Shown here piece after piece: positions 42,147 to 44,612 of a DNA stretch of 44,612 nucleotides (position 1 is its first letter; the number at the start of each line of letters is the position of its first letter). Origin of the DNA: Verrucomicrobiota bacterium (lineage in GTDB: Bacteria > Verrucomicrobiota > Verrucomicrobiia > Verrucomicrobiales > Verrucomicrobiaceae). Where the stretch lies: contig CAUJJC010000122.1 in the NCBI GenBank assembly GCA_963204975.1, positions 1-44,612 on the forward strand, given 5' to 3'. The notes beneath the pieces were generated by a model that worked only from the letters and a program-made list of their open reading frames with translations, was not told where the DNA came from and made no database searches. A program made the position numbers and the translations under genes.

Positions 42147-42240
42147 GGACGAACAAAACGGATGCAGGCAACGGCTCGAAGGTCGTCTGTCGTGTATTCA
42201 AAGTCATTCGCTCGCCGTCGCCTGATCCGAGACGTTCTCC
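42147..42240 (+). repeat. attC-like site D
   Basis: On the plus strand R'' GGACGAAC (42147-42154), arm ACGGATGCAGGCAACGGC, a variable middle, arm GCCGTCGCCTGATCCG and R' GTTCTCC (42234-42240). The arms equal those of site A. Its R'' is the complement of the junction GTTCGTCC at 41640-41647, the start of the same cassette. Confidence 0.75.
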
Positions 42241-42347
42241 TCCGCACAATAGAGTTGTGGGGCACCCAGGACAGCCCCTTCGCCGATCCCGATAAGGAGG
42301 CGATGCGCCAGAAGCTCAATGAGACAATTCTGAACGGGCGGCGGTGA
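42241..42347 (+). pseudogene. Remnant 3' end of a disrupted reading frame
   Basis: Immediately after site D an open frame continues to a stop at 42347. It is gene-like (LWGTQDSPFADPDKEAMRQ, then KLNETILNGRR), but upstream it only reads through the attC-like repeat. It may be the tail of a gene cut by cassette insertion or of a cassette missing its front. The family is not recognised. Confidence 0.35.
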
Positions 42348-42351
42348 GTGA

Positions 42352-43365
42352 TCACTCTACGCACCACGTCATGCGTTTGGCGAAGTCTGCCTGAAATGCC
42401 GGACGCCAGCGGCTGACGGTGGTGCGCGGATCGAAGCCTTCCTTCGCTGGCACATCGCGCCACCAGCCATCGGGCGCGCGCTGGAATTGGCCACCCCAGC
42501 CGGGCTTCGATGGATCAGCGGGATCATTGCCACCGAGGGGCAGGAAGAAGAACCACGATGGCGTGTCGCCTTCCTTCATGCAGCCGTGCGGATTGGGCTT
42601 GTTCGAGGTCTTCATGGGATACAGGGCACCGAGCGGCCCGCGCGATACCACATTCGCCTCGATCCACGCTTTGCTCGTCAGCGATTCATCACCGGTGAGA
42701 TAAACTCCGCGATACACGCCCTCGCGCTTGTCGCGTCCAGCCGGAGCTTTGCCAAGGATGTAGTTCAGTCCGGGGAACTCGCTCCTCATCCAGTCGGCGA
42801 TGCGGTCCTGATCGTTGATGTCATAGACGCGCAGCTTTTTCGCGAAAGCGGCGAGCCCATCGGCTCCCCGTTCCTGCCTCACCCTCCAGAGAGCCTGCGC
42901 CAGATCCGTCTGTCCGCCCCAGATGGCGACGTTCAGCGGGCGCTCCGCGCTGCCGACATCGACAAGACGAATGACCTCGCGCGAGCCATCGGTGTCGTGC
43001 GCTTCGCCAATGTGGTCGCGCCCGCGATGAGGATTGCCGGACTTCACACGCTGGCGCAAAACCTCGGCATCAGGCCAGCCCTTGGCATGCTTGCGCAAGT
43101 TCGGCAGCACTTGCTCATAGCCACCGATGATCGCGAGGATGAGTTCGGGCTTGGTGATGGACTCCTTCAGCTCACCGGGTGTGCCCGCTGCGCTCGCGAG
43201 CAGCAGCTCGATTTCGAACTCATCCGCGTAAGCCATGAGCCGGACCATGCTTTGCTGATCATCGGGATCGCCGCCGATGTCGGTCAGAACGGCCAGACGT
43301 GGTCGCTGCGCGAGGATGGGTTGAAGGGCGATCAGGGCGAGAGCGAGGTAGCGCAGCATGACCAT
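42352..43365 (-). CDS. Secreted DUF1593 / nucleoside hydrolase-like protein
   Basis: A 337-residue exported protein. The signal peptide is within MVMLRYLALALIALQPILAQ; a GTG one codon upstream and an ATG two codons downstream are alternatives. LAVLTDIGGDPDDQQSMVRL is the Asp-rich metal loop of the nucleoside hydrolase-like fold, and GGQTDLAQALWRV and GGNDPADPSKPGWGGQF belong to the DUF1593 pattern. Members occur in polysaccharide-using bacteria and are sometimes annotated as cellulose-binding; the reaction is not established. The end lies four bp from the remnant frame on the other strand. Confidence 0.85.
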   Translation of the reverse strand: MVMLRYLALALIALQPILAQRPRLAVLTDIGGDPDDQQSMVRLMAYADEFEIELLLASAAGTPGELKESITKPELILAIIGGYEQVLPNLRKHAKGWPDAEVLRQRVKSGNPHRGRDHIGEAHDTDGSREVIRLVDVGSAERPLNVAIWGGQTDLAQALWRVRQERGADGLAAFAKKLRVYDINDQDRIADWMRSEFPGLNYILGKAPAGRDKREGVYRGVYLTGDESLTSKAWIEANVVSRGPLGALYPMKTSNKPNPHGCMKEGDTPSWFFFLPLGGNDPADPSKPGWGGQFQRAPDGWWRDVPAKEGFDPRTTVSRWRPAFQADFAKRMTWCVE

Positions 43366-43427
43366 CACAACGCGGTGCCTGTGACCGCCGTTTCATCTCT
43401 CTCCGCCGTGTCTCGCGGTCGGCTTCC

Positions 43428-44339
43428 TCATCGACCCGGTGGAGGCGGAAAGCCCGGAGGCAGGGGTGGCTTTTTGCCCGTGGTCGATGTGTCCTGACTG
43501 GTGGGTGCGCCGGGAGGTTTGGGCAAATTCTTGAGCAACTCCAGCAAGCCATTGAGCGATGGCAGCATGGGGATGGACTCGGGATCGACGGTCTTCGCTC
43601 CGACCCACGGCGGATCGAGTTTTTGCAACTCGGGCTGAAGCCGCTTCGCTTCCCCCAGGAGGCTGCCATCCGCACCACGCACTCGCACCCAGCCGCCTCC
43701 GAAACGCTCACTGGTGCGGGTGGTCTTCTTACCAGTCGAGACGGAACCGTTGCTGCGACTCACGTTGACGTTCAGCGTCATGCGTGTGGTTTTGGTGCGC
43801 GAGAGGGACATGCCTTCGGTGATGAGCGTGGCACTCTTCGAGGCAGCCAGCACATCCATGGGCTGGCTACCGGCCTCGGCATCCACAGAGCCATCGGGAA
43901 GGATCGCGTAGAGCACGTAATCCACCTTCAGCGCCGTGGCGTCGATGGTGTTGGGATTGTTCAGCGAGATGACGCAGTGCTTGAAGGTTTGCTTCGTATC
44001 CGTGGTCACTCCTGGCAGCGGCAGCGGCGCAGCACCCTCAGCAGAGCTGGTAAAGAGACCTCGCTCGCCGATGCCATCGCGCTCGTCGATGCGGGTCTGA
44101 AGTTGCTTGATGCCGCTGTGGGACTTCTGCCACTCCTGAACGAACGTTTGGTCCGCAGCCGAGAGTTTCGCAATGGGCCACAGTCCGGCCACGCCTCCGC
44201 GAGCCAGGATGACATGTGCCCCACGCACGCCGCCGATCTCGGCCTCGACCGTGCGGCCCATGTCATCAGTGAATAGATGCGCGCGAGCCTGGGGTGTGAA
44301 GAACACAGCGATGGAAAGAAGAACAACAGAGATACGCAT
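43428..44339 (-). CDS. Exported SHD1-domain protein
   Basis: A 303-residue exported protein with signal peptide MRISVVLLSIAVFFTPQARA. Residues about 21-72 match the SHD1 (SLA1 homology domain 1) fold common in PVC bacteria: HLFTDDMGRTVEAEIGGVRG, WPIAKLSAADQTFVQEW. The middle (about 120-225) is a beta-rich domain (DYVLYAILPDGSVDAE; TRMTLNVNVSRSNGS). The tail is Pro-rich (PPLPPGFPPPPGR). Role unknown; SHD1 domains are presumed to bind peptides or proteins. It is divergent from the aminotransferase gene. Confidence 0.85.
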   Translation of the reverse strand: MRISVVLLSIAVFFTPQARAHLFTDDMGRTVEAEIGGVRGAHVILARGGVAGLWPIAKLSAADQTFVQEWQKSHSGIKQLQTRIDERDGIGERGLFTSSAEGAAPLPLPGVTTDTKQTFKHCVISLNNPNTIDATALKVDYVLYAILPDGSVDAEAGSQPMDVLAASKSATLITEGMSLSRTKTTRMTLNVNVSRSNGSVSTGKKTTRTSERFGGGWVRVRGADGSLLGEAKRLQPELQKLDPPWVGAKTVDPESIPMLPSLNGLLELLKNLPKPPGAPTSQDTSTTGKKPPLPPGFPPPPGR

Positions 44340-44462
44340 GGCCGAATGCTATGAAACTCGCGGCGGCTGGCAAGTGTGGATCGACGGATGTCTCCTCGTT
44401 CTGAACGAAGCCACCTGTGCATTGTCCCTTGATCGTTGCTCGTCGCTGGCCACTTCCATGGG

Positions 44463-44612
44463 ATGCCAGCCACTGCCACCCGACTTGCCGCTTTCACTGA
44501 GTCCGTCATCCGCGGGATGACGCGTCTCTCCAACCAGCATGGTGCGATCAACCTCGCGCAGGGCTTCCCTGATTTCTCGCCGCCAGAGGAACTGCTGCAA
44601 GCACTGGAACGC
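44463..44612 (+). CDS. Aminotransferase class I/II, 5' part only
   Basis: The frame starts ATG at 44463 and runs off the window after 50 codons. The translated start MPATATRLAAF leads to RLSNQHGAINLAQGFPDF followed by SPPEELLQALER, the N-terminal signature of PLP-dependent aminotransferases of the kynurenine/methionine (YbdL-like) group. The substrate cannot be fixed from this fragment. The gene was too short in the window to be listed among longer frames. Confidence 0.85.
   Translation, partial: MPATATRLAAFTESVIRGMTRLSNQHGAINLAQGFPDFSPPEELLQALER

Noticed and set aside
42162-42240. A start codon for the frame ending at 42347 within site D
   Set aside because: The only ATG lies inside the attC-like repeat; the same phrase MQATAR appears from site C in another frame, so it is repeat translation.

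Overview
This 44.6-kb window is high-GC chromosomal DNA, most likely from a Verrucomicrobiota bacterium of the Prosthecobacter/Verrucomicrobiaceae type. The assignment rests on family content: secreted formylglycine sulfatases, a planctomycete-type cytochrome c fused to WD40 repeats, a PEP-CTERM protein, an SHD1-domain protein, a DUF1593 protein, a Uma2 nuclease and starts that mostly lack Shine-Dalgarno sequences. No rRNA, tRNA, CRISPR array, phage module or insertion sequence was seen.

Layout. 0-5 kb: a low-complexity charged protein, a polytopic GT-C-like protein, a secreted thioredoxin-fold protein and a PEP-CTERM protein with its own terminator, promoter and a perfect 18-bp palindrome. 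5-13.4 kb: a giant ABCG-type transporter with long N-terminal regulatory domains, a 1187-residue cytochrome/WD40 protein, and asd. 13.5-18 kb: an L,D-transpeptidase-fold protein, a Uma2 nuclease between inverted repeats, a DinG-type Fe-S helicase and a class C beta-lactamase-fold hydrolase. 18-24.4 kb: an AddB-like/AddA-like nuclease-helicase pair with overlapping stop and start, presumably for double-strand-break end processing.

24.4-28.2 kb is the most unusual part. It is a block of small, lower-GC genes, all on the minus strand, separated by about 95-bp imperfect palindromes with the architecture of integron attC sites. For four cassettes the first bases of the cassette are exactly complementary to the R'' box of its own terminal attC, as integrase-mediated excision and insertion of circular cassettes would produce, and the boxes covary between cassettes. 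A further cassette with the same attC family lies in the opposite orientation at 41.6-42.2 kb. No integron integrase is in the window, so this is a cluster of attC sites lacking an integrase (CALIN-like). Cassette products include a VOC/glyoxalase-fold protein, two membrane proteins, a membrane-anchored protein, a secreted protein and proteins I do not recognise.

28.4-33.7 kb: a REPIN-like inverted repeat, two sulfatases, a fucose-isomerase-like protein and a PH-domain membrane protein; the first three suggest use of sulfated, perhaps fucose-containing, polysaccharide. 33.7-39.2 kb: a compact minus-strand operon of a glycoside hydrolase-glycosyltransferase fusion, a MORN-type lipoprotein, an M20 peptidase and an FAD oxidoreductase. 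39.4-41.4 kb: a plus-strand set of a TPR protein, an SDR enzyme and an M14/AstE-like metallohydrolase. 42.3-44.6 kb: a DUF1593 protein, an SHD1-domain protein and the 5' end of a class I/II aminotransferase running off the window.
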